From positions 1 through 64,000 of the forward strand of contig NZ_JRHN01000023.1 in the NCBI RefSeq assembly GCF_001299635.1: a stretch of DNA of 64,000 nt, in the 5' to 3' direction. Origin of the DNA: Clostridioides difficile (GTDB taxonomy: Bacteria > Bacillota > Clostridia > Peptostreptococcales > Peptostreptococcaceae). The notes beneath the pieces are model-generated. The model was not told where the DNA came from, searched no databases, and saw nothing but the letters and a program-made list of their open reading frames with translations. Positions within the stretch are counted from its first letter, which is position 1. Each line of letters begins with the position of its first letter. Shown one piece after another: positions 63,494-64,000 of the stretch. Position numbers and translations under genes: made by a program.

Positions 63494-64000
63494 ATGAATT
63501 TGATTTTGAATGATATTCTTAGGACGGTTGTATTAAGTGATTTATGTATAGTTATCCTATTGAGTTTTAGAATGACTATATTTAAAAGGTTTAGCAAAAG
63601 ATTTAATTATTATGTTTGGTTGATTGTGATTATTAAGTTATTACTACCATTTACATATTATACTTTTACATTTAATAGGAGGGAATATCAATATACTATT
63701 AGTAAGGTGTATTTAGAAAATTTTAATACTATCTTTACTTCGAAAAACAGTATTTTATTATTTATTTGGATTGCTAGTATAATAGTATATTTGGTTTATA
63801 TTAGTTGGAGATACATTAAGATTAAAATTTTGATGAATGATTTATCCTATGATGTTGAGGATAATGAGATAAAAAATCTTTATGAGAATTTATTAAAGGA
63901 GCTTAGTATAAATAAAAAGATACAACTTAAATATTCTTATGAAGTTGAAACACCAGTGTTTTTTAATTCAAGTGTCATTTTACCTCCTTATGATTATACA
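63494..64000 (+). CDS. M56/BlaR1-like membrane metallopeptidase, truncated by window end
   Basis: At least 169 residues, continuing past the window. ATG follows GAGAGGTGG. Membrane helices are visible at about residues 12-24, 37-52 and 88-106; a cytoplasmic segment follows, ending in SVILPPY, the region just before the HExxH site in BlaR1-like sensors. The zinc motif itself lies beyond the edge. A BlaI repressor gene, the usual partner, is not seen upstream. Confidence 0.75.
   Translation, partial: MNLILNDILRTVVLSDLCIVILLSFRMTIFKRFSKRFNYYVWLIVIIKLLLPFTYYTFTFNRREYQYTISKVYLENFNTIFTSKNSILLFIWIASIIVYLVYISWRYIKIKILMNDLSYDVEDNEIKNLYENLLKELSINKKIQLKYSYEVETPVFFNSSVILPPYDYT

Overview
The window is low-GC (roughly 30%) Firmicutes chromosome. 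I read it as Clostridioides difficile or a very close relative. The basis is the cotJA-cotJB-cotJC spore-coat operon, a GapN dehydrogenase, the codon usage, AGGAGG-type ribosome sites with frequent TTG/GTG starts, and a right end that looks like an IS605/IStron element. The species call is inference; no database was searched.

Region 1 (1-24.2 kb) is mostly core genome on the + strand. At the left edge an IS200/IS605-type end runs straight into an rsmF-like RNA methyltransferase that lacks its first ~60 residues. Then come tandem signal peptidases I, a TIM-barrel protein, a nucleoside kinase, glutaminase, endonuclease IV, an Fe-S aldo/keto reductase, a lone RusA-like resolvase (minus strand), QueG, a Lon-like protease, endonuclease III with a long lysine-rich N-terminal extension, TrmL and DegV. 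Two tandem BMP-type binding proteins, a GME-fold protein coupled to YtxC, and DUF445 follow. The region ends with thrS behind a complete threonine T-box.

Region 2 (24.2-37.3 kb) is adaptive and regulatory. It holds a rifampicin-phosphotransferase/PEP-synthase-like dikinase, a PadR-HAAS-DUF4097 envelope-stress-type operon with a readable operator, an orphan AgrC-like kinase and an HD protein. A TetR-small membrane protein-MFS exporter locus follows with a perfect 26-bp palindrome, then an EFR1 flavodoxin/ferredoxin gene with twin operators, and gapN with a possible cre site.

Region 3 (37.6-48.9 kb) is the most unusual part. A 91-residue cystatin/stefin-like protein and a 95-residue unknown precede two paralogous GTPases of 831 and 1733 residues. 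Both carry an N-terminal P-loop GTPase domain and a glycine-rich, collagen-like repeat block. The larger one adds long coiled coils, two hydrophobic helical segments and a C-terminal region I do not recognise. I could not assign a function; this is the best candidate for an undescribed system. Next to it, on the other strand, is a P1B-type metal ATPase with a PacL-like (DUF6110/DUF1490-type) small partner.

Region 4 (49.4-64 kb) holds a nitroreductase and TetR pair, an FMN-binding lipid-anchored-type protein with a TetR, a VOC protein, gene remnants, and DUF3788. An IbrA-IbrB pair (PP-loop sulfotransferase/reductase-like plus ParB-like) sits between gene-poor, repeat-bearing stretches, one with five exact-length 50-bp tandem repeats. 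It is followed by cotJABC, an HxlR-controlled stand-alone FabF-type ketosynthase, a ClC antiporter, a YoaP-type acetyltransferase, and a truncated M56/BlaR1-like gene at the right edge.
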